From Saccharospirillum sp. (GTDB lineage: Bacteria > Pseudomonadota > Gammaproteobacteria > Pseudomonadales > Natronospirillaceae), in the NCBI GenBank assembly GCA_018402545.1, contig JAGYIL010000003.1, forward strand, positions 1-64,000: 64,000 nt of DNA, written 5' to 3'. Shown piece by piece: positions 54,763 to 64,000 of this stretch. Below the pieces are notes generated by a model. That model searched no databases and was not told where the DNA came from. It saw only the letters and a list, made by a program, of their open reading frames with translations. The first letter of the stretch is position 1, and each line of letters begins with the position of its first letter. The translations under genes were made by a program, and so were the position numbers.

Positions 54763-57009
54763 CTAATGCTTCACGCGCGGCATTACCCGCCGCACATCCG
54801 CTACGTTGGCGATTTTCGACAACTGGGCCATCACCTTGCCCAATGAATCGATGTCTTCAATTTCCACCGTCAACCGCATGTCAGCCTGGCTTTCATCCTT
54901 GTTCGACAGGGTGTTAACCGAGGTCACGTTAATATTGCTGTTGGCCATGATCATCATGATGTCGCGCAGCAGGCCGGTTCGGTCATAAGCCAGAATGTTC
55001 AGCTCGACTGGATAGGTTCGACGAGTCTCACCGCCCCAGCTCACTTCAATAATACGCTCGGGTTCCCGGTCTTTCATTTGCAACAGGTTCACACAATCCT
55101 GCCGGTGAATTGAAACGCCCCGGCCCAGGGTGATGAAGCCCACCACAGGGTCGCCTGGCACCGGCTTACAGCAGTTCGCGATTTGCGTCATCATGTTGCC
55201 GACGCCGTGAATGACCAGGTCGCCACTGGGCTTCAGCTCACTGGCCGTCGACAGTTGAATTTCATCCGGACGCTGCGGGTTGACCATGGCTTCGGCCGAA
55301 TGAACCACCTGCATCAGTCGCAAATCACCGGCGCCAAGCGCTGCGTACATGTCATCGGCCATCTGAAAGTTGACCCTTCTGGCCAGCTCGTCCATATCCA
55401 GTTTGGGCAGGTTGAAGCGCTGCAGTTCGCGCATCAGCATCGCCTTGCCTTCGCGCAGGTTTTCAGTGCGGTCCAGCGACTTGAACCAGTGCCGGATTTT
55501 GGCCCGGGCACGCGAACTGTGCACGTAGCCGAGGTCCGGGTTCAACCAGTCACGGCTCGGCGCCGGGTCGCGGCCCGTCAACACCGACACCTGATCGCCA
55601 ATCTTGAGTCGATGCGTCAGCGGCACAATGCGACCGTTCACCTTGGCACCCCGGCAACGGTTGCCCACATCGGTGTGGATCTTGTAGGCAAAGTCGATGG
55701 GAGTGGCGCCCTTGACCAGGTCGATTACATGGCCCTCTGGGGTCAGTACATAGATGCGGTCGGTGGCGACATCGGCACCCCACTCTTCGACCATCTCCTG
55801 AATATCGCCGAGCTCGTCGTGCCATTCCAGCACCTGGCGCAACCAGTTAACCTTCTCCTCGTAACCGCGCGAATGTGCCTTGCCCTTGGCATCGGTTCCC
55901 TTGTACACCCAGTGCGCGCAGATACCCAGTTCGGCATCGTCGTGCATCTCGTGGGTACGAATCTGAACTTCCACCACCTTGCCTTCCGGCCCAATGACTG
56001 CAGTGTGCAGAGAGCGATAGCCGTTGGACTTGGGCGAGGCGATGTAATCATCGAATTCGCGGGGGATGTGGCGCCACAGTGAGTGCACAATGCCCAGTAC
56101 GGTGTAGCAATCGCGCACATCCGGTACCAGCACGCGAAATGCCCGTATGTCATACACCTGGCTGAAGCTGATGTTCTTGCGCTTCATTTTGCGCCAGATC
56201 GAATAAATGTGCTTGGCCCGACCCTGAATCTCGGCCTTGATGGCAGCCTTTCCGACCTCTTCCTGAAGGATGTTCTGCACATTCTCGATGTAACGCTGCC
56301 GGTCCAGACGTTTTTCATCGAGCAGCTTGGCAATTTTCTTGTAATCCAGGGGTTCGATGTAGCGGAACGAGAGGTCTTCAAGCTCCCACTTCAGATGACC
56401 AACGCCCAGACGGTGCGCCAGGGGTGCATAGATATCGAAAACTTCACGCGCCACCTTGTAGCGACGCTGGGCAGGCGCGTTTTTCACTGCCCTAATGGCG
56501 CAGGTCCGCTCGGCCAGCTTGATCAGGGCAACGCGAACGTCGTCGATCATCGCGACCAGCATTTTGCGCACCGCTTCGCCCTGGGTTTCATGCTGTCCTA
56601 GCACAGCACGGCGCGTCGACTTGTGTTTGGTGTGGATGGCGGCCATGCGCAAGACGCCTTCGATCAGCATGGCTACCTGCGGACCAAACTGGTCGCGCAC
56701 GGTATCCAGCGGCAACTCTTCTTCGCGTACGGTGCGGTAGAGGATGGCGGCGATGATGGCATCCTGATCCAGATTCAGTTCCGACAGGATCTCGGCCATT
56801 TCCAGGCCAGTGCGGTAGGCCGACTCACCTTCCCCCCAATGGTTCTTGGGGGTTTCCGCTTCTTCTTCGGCCACTCTGGCGATGCGACAGGCCCGCAACA
56901 GTTCTTCCCGGTCAAGCAAGGGGTTTTGCTGTTCGACACGGACCAGCCAGGACTCCAGGTCCACCGTTCCGTCACTGAACACGGGTTGATCTTCGCGTAC
57001 CTTAACCAT
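54763..57009 (-). CDS. relA: GTP pyrophosphokinase RelA
   Basis: A 748-residue ribosome-associated (p)ppGpp synthetase. The N-terminal hydrolase domain is degenerate: ILYRTVREE stands where SpoT-type HD residues (HDxxED) should be, so it is synthesis-only. The synthetase domain has DYIASPKSNGYRSLHTAV and EVQIRT; then TGS (YVLTPEGHVIDLVKGATPIDFAY in outline), a zinc-finger/helical region with NCCKPVPGDP and an ACT/RRM domain (about 665-745). It lies in the cysM-relA-mazG run. rlmD, which often separates cysM and relA, is missing. Confidence 0.97.
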   Translation of the reverse strand: MVKVREDQPVFSDGTVDLESWLVRVEQQNPLLDREELLRACRIARVAEEEAETPKNHWGEGESAYRTGLEMAEILSELNLDQDAIIAAILYRTVREEELPLDTVRDQFGPQVAMLIEGVLRMAAIHTKHKSTRRAVLGQHETQGEAVRKMLVAMIDDVRVALIKLAERTCAIRAVKNAPAQRRYKVAREVFDIYAPLAHRLGVGHLKWELEDLSFRYIEPLDYKKIAKLLDEKRLDRQRYIENVQNILQEEVGKAAIKAEIQGRAKHIYSIWRKMKRKNISFSQVYDIRAFRVLVPDVRDCYTVLGIVHSLWRHIPREFDDYIASPKSNGYRSLHTAVIGPEGKVVEVQIRTHEMHDDAELGICAHWVYKGTDAKGKAHSRGYEEKVNWLRQVLEWHDELGDIQEMVEEWGADVATDRIYVLTPEGHVIDLVKGATPIDFAYKIHTDVGNRCRGAKVNGRIVPLTHRLKIGDQVSVLTGRDPAPSRDWLNPDLGYVHSSRARAKIRHWFKSLDRTENLREGKAMLMRELQRFNLPKLDMDELARRVNFQMADDMYAALGAGDLRLMQVVHSAEAMVNPQRPDEIQLSTASELKPSGDLVIHGVGNMMTQIANCCKPVPGDPVVGFITLGRGVSIHRQDCVNLLQMKDREPERIIEVSWGGETRRTYPVELNILAYDRTGLLRDIMMIMANSNINVTSVNTLSNKDESQADMRLTVEIEDIDSLGKVMAQLSKIANVADVRRVMPRVKH

Positions 57010-57170
57010 CAGCTACTCATATATTGTTCAAATCGTCACATAGCCAGACTATGCACGGACGTCCTGTCGCGGAGGCACTCCCCGAAACGGGCGCACCTTA
57101 GCCACTGAACCTTCCCGGCGCAAGGGCCTTTTGACAAAGCCCCAATCGCCTCTGCCAGTTTTGGGCCAGT

Positions 57171-58070
57171 TCAATCTTTGCCAGAAAAAACGCCGGTTGA
57201 AAGATAACGGTCACCCCGGTCACAGATAATGGCTACGATAACGGCATTCTCAAGCTGGGCGCTGAGGCGCAGGGCGCCGGCAATTGAGCCACCGGACGAC
57301 ACACCAGCAAAAATGCCTTCTTCGGCTGCAAGGCGACGCATGGCCACTTCTGCCTCGTGCTGATTGATATCCAGCACCTGATCTACCCGGCTGGCTTCAT
57401 AGATTTTGGGTAGGTAGGCCTCTGGCCAACGACGGATACCAGGAATCTGGGAGCCTTCATCCGGTTGCAACCCCACAATCTGAACGCCCGGGTTCTGCTC
57501 CTTGAGATAGCGGGAAACGCCCATAATGGTGCCTGTTGTGCCCATGGATGAGACAAAATGGGTCACCTGGCCCTGAGTATCGCGCCAGATCTCAGGCCCC
57601 GTGCTTTCATAATGGGCACGGGGATTATCCGGGTTGGCAAACTGATCCAGCACCCGGCCCTTACCATCCGCTTGCATCTGCAACGCCAGATCGCGCGCGT
57701 ATTCCATGCCCTGCTCCTGGGTTACGCTGATGATCTCAGCCCCGTAGGCACGCATACTGGCACGACGCTCTTCGCTGAGGTTCGCCGGCATGATCAGTAT
57801 CATCTTGTAGCCCTTGATCGCAGCCGCCATGGCCAGGGCAATACCGGTGTTGCCACTGGTGGCTTCAATCAGCGTATCACCGGGCTTGATGTCACCGCGC
57901 TCTTCGGCATGCCGGATCATGCTGATCGCAGGCCGGTCCTTGACCGAGCCCGCCGGGTTATTGCCTTCCAGCTTGAGCAGTATGGTGTTGGTTGTCTCGC
58001 CGGCCATGCGCTGCAGACGAACCAGTGGCGTGTTGCCGACAAAATCTTCAATCGTCGGATATGAGGGCAT
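57171..58070 (-). CDS. cysM: Cysteine synthase B
   Basis: A 299-residue fold-type II PLP enzyme making cysteine from O-acetylserine and sulfide or thiosulfate. The PLP lysine is in PAGSVKDRPA, the phosphate loop in EATSGNTGIAL, and GTTGTIMGVSRYLKE follows. The RRWPEAYLP loop and shorter length favour CysM over CysK. AGGAGG lies shortly before ATG 58070. Divergent from gacS. Confidence 0.95.
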   Translation of the reverse strand: MPSYPTIEDFVGNTPLVRLQRMAGETTNTILLKLEGNNPAGSVKDRPAISMIRHAEERGDIKPGDTLIEATSGNTGIALAMAAAIKGYKMILIMPANLSEERRASMRAYGAEIISVTQEQGMEYARDLALQMQADGKGRVLDQFANPDNPRAHYESTGPEIWRDTQGQVTHFVSSMGTTGTIMGVSRYLKEQNPGVQIVGLQPDEGSQIPGIRRWPEAYLPKIYEASRVDQVLDINQHEAEVAMRRLAAEEGIFAGVSSGGSIAGALRLSAQLENAVIVAIICDRGDRYLSTGVFSGKD

Positions 58071-58224
58071 TACCTGCCTCCTAGCAAAAGAGTGCGGCTA
58101 TGATACTTCGTTCGGGCGCCGGTGCGTAATAGCGCCTGCTTTTAACCAGCAACGTCAGCGCTATATCGCGGCTATGATGACACCGTAAATTGCGCGTCAG
58201 GCGCGCTCTGGCAGGGGGTTTCAA

Positions 58225-58253
58225 TTGACCGCCTGCAATGGGCCGATTACAGT
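58225..58253 (+). promoter_or_regulatory. Candidate sigma-70 promoter for gacS
   Basis: TTGACC (58225-58230), 17-base spacer, TACAGT (58248-58253), 28 bases before the gacS ATG. Confidence 0.5.
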
Positions 58254-58280
58254 TCCTTTACTACAAAGACAGGCAGTCAC

Positions 58281-61142
58281 ATGATTTCCACGGGTCTTCA
58301 AAACCGTATCCTCTTTATCGCTCTGGCGCCGGTACTGGTCTTTGGCATCGCCTTTACCGCCTGGTTTACGAAAAACGATATGGAACAGCAAACCAACGCC
58401 TTCAATAACCGCACTGAAACAGCGGTTAACCGGCTGGCGGACGCTTTGTCGCTGCCGCTGCAGGAAGGCCGCACCGAGCTGGTTCATGCCTTGCTGCGTC
58501 GCGCCCTGAATGAGCGCGATGCCCGGGCTGTGCGTTTGTTTGACCCCTTTGGCAGCGAGTGGCTGGAATCCGGCCCGACCATGCGCGGCCCGGCTTACCC
58601 CTATTCCATTCAGGACACCAATCGCCTCACCCGTTACCGTACTCAGTCGACATTGCGCTACCTGATTCCCGTATATCCGCCGGCCGACCTGCAATTGCGC
58701 ATGAGCACCTCGGCCCCGACCGGTTGGCTGGAAATTGAGTTCGACTACGCCAACACCCAGGTTGCTCACTACCGGACCTTGCTGATCAACCTGATGATCC
58801 TGTCTCTGGGCCTGATCGCTGTGTCCGGTCTCGCCGTTTGGCTCAGCCGGGAAATCAGCCGCCCGGTACGCAACATGATTGCCACTGTAGACGCTATTCG
58901 CGAGGGCAATCTGGATGCCCGGGTCGATCTGAAAGCCAATGGCGAGCTGCATGACCTGGAAGTGGGCATTAACTCCATGGCAGAAACCCTGCGTGATGCC
59001 TACGAGGACATGCAAAACAGTGTAGAACAAGCCACCGAAGATTTGCGCGAGACCCTGGAAACCATCGAAATCCAGAACATTGAGCTGGACATGGCCCGGC
59101 GCGAAGCGCAACAGGCCAACCAGGTGAAAACCGAGTTTCTGGCCAACATGAGCCACGAAATTCGTACACCGCTCAATGGCATCATTGGCTTTGCCCGGCT
59201 GCTGGCCAAGTCCAACCTGACACGCAAGCAGGAAGACTACATCTCCACCATACTGTCGTCGTCCCAGGGGTTGCTGACCATCATCAATGACGTACTCGAT
59301 TTCTGTAAGATCGAGGCGGGCAAGCTGATGCTCGACAACCGCAGCATGAACCTGCGCGAGACGATCGAGGATGTGCTGGTGATGCTGGCGCCGGCATCCC
59401 AGGCCAAGCAACTCGAAGTGGTCAGCCTGTATTACTCCGATGTACCCGAACAGCTGATCACCGACCCGCTGCGGCTCAAGCAGGTGCTGACCAACCTGGT
59501 CAACAACGCCATCAAGTTCACGCCCAAAGGCAGCATTGTGGTGCGTACCATGATCGAACAGGCGCAGGGCAATAAACTGATGGTCCGTATCAGTGTCACC
59601 GACACCGGCATTGGTTTGTCCAAAGCCGAGCAGAAAGCCCTGTTTCATGCCTTCACTCAGGCCGATTCATCAACCGCCCGTGAGTTTGGCGGTACCGGCC
59701 TCGGCCTGGTCATTTCCAAACGGCTAGTGGAGCAGATGGGCGGAGATATCGGTCTTGAAAGCCAGAAAGATGAAGGCTCTACCTTCTGGTTCAACATCAA
59801 GGCAGAGGTGGCTCCGGCTATTCAGCAGCCGCCCAAACTGACCGATCTCAGCGGCTTTACGCTGGCCGTTGTTGAACCTCGTGAAATGTCACAGCTGGCA
59901 CTGCGCCACCAGGCGGAGCAATGGGGAATGGAATGCCTGGTCATGAACCAGCTGGACGAGTTGCATCAGCACCTCAAACAGCCGGATACGGTGCGTCCGG
60001 ACATGGCACTGGTGGATGTCAGCGGCTTTGGCAACGACGACTCCCTCTACCGGCAAATCCTGCACATTGAACGTGAGCTGCATTGTCCGACGCTGGTACT
60101 GGCTACGACGCGCGATGAAGACATCAGCTACAAGTTGCTGGAACAGGGCGCCAAGCATTATCTGTCGACGCCGGTGCGCTACAGTCAGCTTTACCAGACG
60201 CTGGTGAATATGTTGCGTCCGGAAAAAGCCGGGCAAGTCGACGAGAACTCGTCGCTGGCGCTGGGTCTGGTGCGTTCCACGGTCCGGGTATTGGCAGTGG
60301 ATGACAACCCCGCCAATCTGAAACTGATCATCACCCTGCTGGAAAGCATCGGGGTTCAGGTCGACGGCGCGCGCAATGGAGAAGATGCGGTAAAAGCCGT
60401 CCAGAGTGCCCAGTATGACCTGATCTTCATGGACATTCAGATGCCTGGCATGGACGGTAAGCAGGCCACACGCCGAATCCGCCAGATGGAACCCGCCCAG
60501 GCTCGCGTGCCAATCATCGCGCTGACAGCGCACGCCCTGGCCGAAGAGCGGCAAAGCATGCTCGACAGCGGCATGGACGACTACCTGACCAAGCCGGTTG
60601 ATGAAGACCAGTTACATCGAACTTTGTTCAAATGGACGGGTACGGCGTTGAGTTATGAAGATGCGCCGTCCGTCGCGTCACCTGCCAACACCGAAGCGCC
60701 CGCATCGCTCGATATGGAACGGCTGCAGGGTTTGCCAGTGGTCGATTTTGTCTCTGGCCTGGAAAAAGCCAGTGGCAAGCTGGGCCTGGCGCGCGATATG
60801 TTCGCCATGCTTATGGACAGCCTGGAAAAGGATCAGAGACGCATGAACGCCCTCTATCAGCAAGGCGACTACAAAGCCCTGCTGGAAGACGTTCACCGCC
60901 TGCACGGCGCCACTCACTATTGCGGTGTACCGCGCATTCAGATGACCGCCATGTACACCGAATCGCTGCTCAAACAGGGGCACTATGCCATTCTGGAAGA
61001 CGCGCTGTTTTTATTGAATGAAGAAATTAATGAACTCCAGCACTGGTCTAACGATCACGACTGGGAAAAGGTGCTGGATCAGGCGGTGAAGGTGTACGCC
61101 TATCAAATGCAGCAGAAATCGGGCAAGCGCCAGCCCAGCTGA
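58281..61142 (+). CDS. gacS: Hybrid sensor kinase GacS/BarA
   Basis: A 953-residue tripartite hybrid kinase that phosphorylates the response regulator GacA/UvrY, which drives small RNAs that titrate RsmA/CsrA. TM1 at about 10-30, periplasmic sensor 31-165, TM2 166-188, HAMP 189-242, kinase with H292 ([12 protein letters not shown]) and GTGLGL, a degenerate receiver-like segment about 522-645, a full receiver with D718 ([11 protein letters not shown]) and a C-terminal Hpt domain with H875 ([11 protein letters not shown]). All phosphorelay residues are present. Divergent from cysM as in pseudomonads; gacA is not in the window. Confidence 0.96.
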   Translation: MISTGLQNRILFIALAPVLVFGIAFTAWFTKNDMEQQTNAFNNRTETAVNRLADALSLPLQEGRTELVHALLRRALNERDARAVRLFDPFGSEWLESGPTMRGPAYPYSIQDTNRLTRYRTQSTLRYLIPVYPPADLQLRMSTSAPTGWLEIEFDYANTQVAHYRTLLINLMILSLGLIAVSGLAVWLSREISRPVRNMIATVDAIREGNLDARVDLKANGELHDLEVGINSMAETLRDAYEDMQNSVEQATEDLRETLETIEIQNIELDMARREAQQANQVKTEFLANMSHEIRTPLNGIIGFARLLAKSNLTRKQEDYISTILSSSQGLLTIINDVLDFCKIEAGKLMLDNRSMNLRETIEDVLVMLAPASQAKQLEVVSLYYSDVPEQLITDPLRLKQVLTNLVNNAIKFTPKGSIVVRTMIEQAQGNKLMVRISVTDTGIGLSKAEQKALFHAFTQADSSTAREFGGTGLGLVISKRLVEQMGGDIGLESQKDEGSTFWFNIKAEVAPAIQQPPKLTDLSGFTLAVVEPREMSQLALRHQAEQWGMECLVMNQLDELHQHLKQPDTVRPDMALVDVSGFGNDDSLYRQILHIERELHCPTLVLATTRDEDISYKLLEQGAKHYLSTPVRYSQLYQTLVNMLRPEKAGQVDENSSLALGLVRSTVRVLAVDDNPANLKLIITLLESIGVQVDGARNGEDAVKAVQSAQYDLIFMDIQMPGMDGKQATRRIRQMEPAQARVPIIALTAHALAEERQSMLDSGMDDYLTKPVDEDQLHRTLFKWTGTALSYEDAPSVASPANTEAPASLDMERLQGLPVVDFVSGLEKASGKLGLARDMFAMLMDSLEKDQRRMNALYQQGDYKALLEDVHRLHGATHYCGVPRIQMTAMYTESLLKQGHYAILEDALFLLNEEINELQHWSNDHDWEKVLDQAVKVYAYQMQQKSGKRQPS

Positions 61143-61147
61143 CACCC

Positions 61148-61516
61148 TCAGGCAATCACGGCAAAAGCCACTACGTAGTCGTGCTCATCGGCCAGGCTGA
61201 TATGAACCCGTGCTGCGCCCAATGCCTGTTGCTTCGCCAGCGCCTCCCCGTGCAACTGAGCCCGGGGAGCGCCCTGCTCATCCGGCAGTATCTCTATGCC
61301 CTGAAAGGTAACGCCCTGGGCTATGCCCGTACCCAATGCCTTGGCAATAGCCTCCTTACCGGCAAAGCGATTGGCCAGAAACTTCACTGGTGCACCCCGT
61401 CGATGGTACTCATCCTGTTCGGCGCTGGTCAGTATGCGTCGCAGAAAACGCTCGCCCTGCTGGGCAAGCACCTGTTCGATTCGCTGAATATTGACGATGT
61501 CGGTCCCGATGTTCAC
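61148..61516 (-). CDS. acpS: Holo-[acyl-carrier-protein] synthase
   Basis: A 122-residue phosphopantetheinyl transferase that activates acyl carrier protein. GTDIVNIQRIEQVL with the metal-binding aspartate opens the protein, and FAGKEAIAKALGTGI holds the second metal/base residues. GTG 61516 gives the family N-terminus VNIGTDIV; a TTG at 61546 would add 10 residues. It follows recO directly; the pdxJ gene normally between them is missing. Converges on gacS with a 5-base gap. Confidence 0.94.
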   Translation of the reverse strand: MNIGTDIVNIQRIEQVLAQQGERFLRRILTSAEQDEYHRRGAPVKFLANRFAGKEAIAKALGTGIAQGVTFQGIEILPDEQGAPRAQLHGEALAKQQALGAARVHISLADEHDYVVAFAVIA

Positions 61517-61549
61517 AACCCAAGTCTCTTTAGTGGCACGTTGCAAAGC

Positions 61550-62215
61550 TCAGCATACCCAGTTTTTACTGTGCCAGGAACGGCCTTCGAGCACATGCTG
61601 AATGCGGCTGGCATTGATCTCACGAGCTGCCGACAAGGCAGGGCCAGGTTGCCAGTTGTTGTCGGCTATGGCCTGAATCAGACTGCCCGGCAAGTCATCG
61701 TCCCGACTGCCCCGGCAAAACCCCCGAGCTGGATCGAAGCGATAGTATCCACCCGGCTCAATCCAGTCACCAGTGTCCATGGTCTGGCGATAGTCCAGCC
61801 CAAAACCTATCGCTTCGAGTAGGCGCCGCTCGAAATAGCGCAGTGCCGGCGACTGTTGCGTTGGCTCAGCCAGCAGCAGGAGCGTACTGGCATAGACACC
61901 GAAAAACGCCTCATCAACCTGAAACCGGGGCACCAGGCGCACACAGAGTTCATTGAGGTACAACCCCTGTACCAGTGCAGCACCCTGATGCACGGGTGCC
62001 GCGCCCTGATAGCGCCAATCGCTCAGTTGTTTCAATTCAGCAGTGCCGTGGGTTCGGACCAGAATGGGGCAAAACAAAGCGGGGCGCGAGCCTCGACCGA
62101 CCGCCGTAAACCGCCCCTGATTCGGGGTGAGCAGCTCCAGTAACCAGTGAGATTCGCGAAACGGACGGGCATGCAGCACGTAGGCGGGCTGATCTGGCGC
62201 ACGCCGGCCGGTCAT
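61550..62215 (-). CDS. recO: DNA repair protein RecO
   Basis: A 221-residue recombination mediator of the RecF pathway, helping RecA load on SSB-coated DNA. An N-terminal OB fold (about 8-85; [31 protein letters not shown]) precedes the helical domain. ATG 62215 overlaps the era stop as ATGA. The central zinc-finger region has only isolated cysteines, as in other gammaproteobacterial RecO. Confidence 0.93.
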   Translation of the reverse strand: MTGRRAPDQPAYVLHARPFRESHWLLELLTPNQGRFTAVGRGSRPALFCPILVRTHGTAELKQLSDWRYQGAAPVHQGAALVQGLYLNELCVRLVPRFQVDEAFFGVYASTLLLLAEPTQQSPALRYFERRLLEAIGFGLDYRQTMDTGDWIEPGGYYRFDPARGFCRGSRDDDLPGSLIQAIADNNWQPGPALSAAREINASRIQHVLEGRSWHSKNWVC

Positions 62216-63123
62216 GGTTCGTTAAAGTAGCCCAGGCTTTTCAAAGCGCGCTCGTCATCGGCCCAGCCACCCTTCACTTTAACCCAGAGATTCAACATGA
62301 CCTTGGCGTCGAACAATTGCTCCATGTCCATACGGGCATCCTGACCCACCTTCTTGATGCGACTGCCTTTGTCACCAATAACGATTTTCTTCTGTCCCTG
62401 GCGTTCCACCAGAATCAGGCCGTGAATGTGCAGCACCCGATCTTCAAACTTGAACTGTTCGATTTCAACTGCCATCGAGTAAGGCAATTCTGCACCGAGC
62501 TGACGCATCAGTTTTTCCCGAATCATCTCGGCCGCCATAAAACGCTCTGTCCGATCGGTGATCTGGTCTTCGGGAAAATAGAACAGGCTCTTGGGCAGAC
62601 GCTTCGCGATTTGCTCAACCAGGGTTTCGAGGTTGTTGCCCCTAAGCGCCGATAAAGGAACGACCTCGGCAAAATCGAACTGCTCAGCCAGTCGCTGCAT
62701 GTGAGGCAACAGGCTTTGCTTGTCTTCAAGGTGATCCACCTTGTTGATCGCCAGAATGACTGGTGCCTTGTTGGCCTTGAGCTTATCGAGTACCCACTGA
62801 TCTTCGTCGGTCCAGACTGTGCGGTCGACGACCAGTACGATTACATCGACATCGGCCAGGGCAGAATCGGCAGCCCGGTTCATATAGCGGTTGATGGCCT
62901 TTTCTTCGCCGCGGTGCATCCCCGGTGTATCGACAAAGATCATCTGCACATCGCCTTCACTGTGAATCCCCATGACCCGGTGACGGGTGGTCTGGGGCTT
63001 GCGCGAGGTAATGGACACTTTCTGGCCCAGAACATGGTTCATCAGCGTGGATTTACCAACGTTCGGACGACCCACAATGGCCACAAAGCCACAGCGGGTA
63101 TTTAATTCGTAGGGTTCGTTCAC
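62212..63123 (-). CDS. era: GTPase Era
   Basis: A 303-residue GTPase that binds the 3' end of 16S rRNA during 30S assembly. G domain motifs [20 protein letters not shown] and SALRG; the C-terminal KH domain has [17 protein letters not shown]. The start is GTG 63123 with GGAGAG 8 bases upstream, overlapping the rnc stop as GTGA. Middle of the rnc-era-recO-acpS operon. Confidence 0.97.
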   Translation of the reverse strand: MNEPYELNTRCGFVAIVGRPNVGKSTLMNHVLGQKVSITSRKPQTTRHRVMGIHSEGDVQMIFVDTPGMHRGEEKAINRYMNRAADSALADVDVIVLVVDRTVWTDEDQWVLDKLKANKAPVILAINKVDHLEDKQSLLPHMQRLAEQFDFAEVVPLSALRGNNLETLVEQIAKRLPKSLFYFPEDQITDRTERFMAAEMIREKLMRQLGAELPYSMAVEIEQFKFEDRVLHIHGLILVERQGQKKIVIGDKGSRIKKVGQDARMDMEQLFDAKVMLNLWVKVKGGWADDERALKSLGYFNEP

Positions 63124-63803
63124 TTGGCGTGCTCTCCGAGCGCTTTGAGGGCCGCGCGTGCGGCTTCCTGCTCTGCAATACGACGACTGTTACCGGCGCC
63201 GACGGTCGGCTGTTCCAGACCCTCGACCTCACAATCAACGGTAAAGGTCTGATCGTGTGCCTCGCCGCTCACTTCGCGCACACTGTACTGCGGCAAGGGG
63301 GCTTTTCGGGATTGCAAAAACTCCTGCAAGCGGGTTTTGGAATCCTTGATGTTGTCGCTCAGGTTCAGTTCCTGCAACCGTTGCTCGAACCACTGAACGA
63401 TGACGCTCTGTGCTGCGTCCAGTGATTCATCCAGACTGATGGCACCGATGATGGCTTCAATCGCATCGGCAAGAATACTATCGCGCCGGAAGCCGCCGCT
63501 TTTCAGCTCGCCACTGCCCAGACGCAAGCACTCACCGAGTTCAAATTCGCGGCCCAGTTCAGCCAGCGTTTCACCTTTTACCAGGTGTGCCCTTAACCGG
63601 GACAGCTGGCCTTCACGCGCTTTGGGGAAACGATCATACAACTGCTGGGCAATGGTGCAGTTGAGAATAGCATCCCCGAGAAACTCGAGTCGCTCGTTAT
63701 TCTTTCGGGAGAAGCTGCGATGCGTCAGCGCCTGTTGCAACAGCGCTACGTCCTTAAACTGATAACCCAGCCGCTGGCTGAGTCGTTCAATCATTAATGA
63801 CAC
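63120..63803 (-). CDS. rnc: Ribonuclease III
   Basis: A 227-residue double-strand RNA endonuclease for rRNA and mRNA processing. The catalytic signature [12 protein letters not shown] lies near residue 38, with [14 protein letters not shown] later, and a C-terminal double-strand RNA-binding domain (about 155-225). Either GTG 63803 or ATG 63794 may be the start; neither has a clear ribosome site and both follow the upstream stop within 12 bases. Confidence 0.96.
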   Translation of the reverse strand: MSLMIERLSQRLGYQFKDVALLQQALTHRSFSRKNNERLEFLGDAILNCTIAQQLYDRFPKAREGQLSRLRAHLVKGETLAELGREFELGECLRLGSGELKSGGFRRDSILADAIEAIIGAISLDESLDAAQSVIVQWFEQRLQELNLSDNIKDSKTRLQEFLQSRKAPLPQYSVREVSGEAHDQTFTVDCEVEGLEQPTVGAGNSRRIAEQEAARAALKALGEHAK

Positions 63804-63806
63804 CGG

Positions 63807-64000
63807 TTAGAGTCCGTATTCTTCATAAAACGTCAGCACGACATCAATATTGGCGAAGATGTGCACTCTTTTTTCATAGTCGAGGATGACTTTGGGGTCA
63901 TTGGAGCGCACATCAAACGATAGATCTTTGCGCAGATCGAGCTCAATATTATTAATGCCCAGGTTTTTCGACATCCGGTCTCTGAACTCGGATTCAAAAG
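63807..64000 (-). CDS. DUF4845 family protein, C-terminal part
   Basis: An open frame running in from beyond base 64000 and ending at TAA 63809-63807; about 63 residues are visible, including LDLRKDLSFDV, YEKRVHIFANIDVV and the end FYEEYGL. This matches the C-terminus of the DUF4845 membrane proteins that sit between lepB and rnc. The N-terminal membrane helix is outside the window. Confidence 0.75.
   Translation of the reverse strand, partial: FESEFRDRMSKNLGINNIELDLRKDLSFDVRSNDPKVILDYEKRVHIFANIDVVLTFYEEYGL

Noticed and set aside
58221-59648. A 475-codon minus-strand frame under gacS
   Set aside because: Antisense to the kinase domain of gacS; composition is that of a shadow frame.

Overview
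The window reads as one contiguous piece of a GC-rich gammaproteobacterial chromosome, closest in gene order to the Pseudomonas/Oceanospirillales lineage. Conserved blocks recognisable from that group are zapE/zapG-cysDN; nif3-hisC-hisD-hisG-murA-ibaG-mlaC divergent from kdsD-lptC-lptA-lptB-rpoN-hpf-ptsN-rapZ-ptsO; miaB-ybeZ-ybeY-corC; rplU-rpmA-obgE-proB divergent from ispB; uvrA divergent from an MFS gene and ssb; gacS divergent from cysM-relA-mazG; and lepB-type rnc-era-recO-acpS. No plasmid, phage, CRISPR, rRNA or tRNA gene lies inside the window, but a strong stable-RNA-type promoter at the left edge points out of it.

Layout. 0-6 kb: glycosyltransferase, ZapE/ZapG division factors and the ATP sulfurylase pair CysD/CysN, where CysN carries an unusual C-terminal tail. 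6-14 kb, minus strand: Nif3-like protein, a maltodextrin-glucosidase-like GH13 enzyme, hisC/hisD/hisG, murA, ibaG and an orphan mlaC. 14-21 kb, plus strand: lipopolysaccharide sugar and transport genes, sigma-54 and the nitrogen-PTS cluster, then darP. 21-26 kb: an ECF sigma/ChrR anti-sigma pair with a candidate self-promoter, and a D-lactate dehydrogenase divergent from its LldR-type regulator. 26-30 kb: elaA, ribE, bax, an MFS transporter broken by a one-base frameshift and a 40-residue membrane ORF. 30-36.6 kb: miaB, ybeZ, ybeY, corC, fumC. 36.6-44 kb, minus strand: a large RND-type exporter, a small methyltransferase-like membrane protein, tag, proB, obgE, rpmA, rplU. 44-50 kb: ispB, a PilZ protein, an unrecognised membrane-anchored protein, an RmlD-like reductase, ssb, an MFS transporter. 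50-64 kb: uvrA under a LexA box, mazG, relA, cysM, gacS, acpS, recO, era, rnc and the end of a DUF4845 gene.

The feature I find most worth attention is a family of large intergenic palindromes confined here to 32-55 kb. Long arms that differ from copy to copy but match within each copy enclose a partly conserved core holding one or two smaller hairpins, often built on the octamer CATCCATG or a close variant, so single-stranded copies could fold as cloverleaves. A second conserved inverted motif, AACTCAAGTTTC, flanks several copies. Five intergenic gaps of 340-500 bp contain almost nothing else, and one copy carries a nested 73-base insertion. I recognise no transposase, integrase or RAYT gene near them.

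Second-tier observations: a CysN tail resembling an APS kinase domain without its P-loop; apparent loss of mlaFED/mlaB, kdsC, rlmD and pdxJ from blocks where they normally sit; the frameshifted transporter; and an LldR operator that abuts the regulator's start codon. Start codons were chosen by Shine-Dalgarno spacing and family length; several genes (murA, ybeZ, tag) appear to use TTG.
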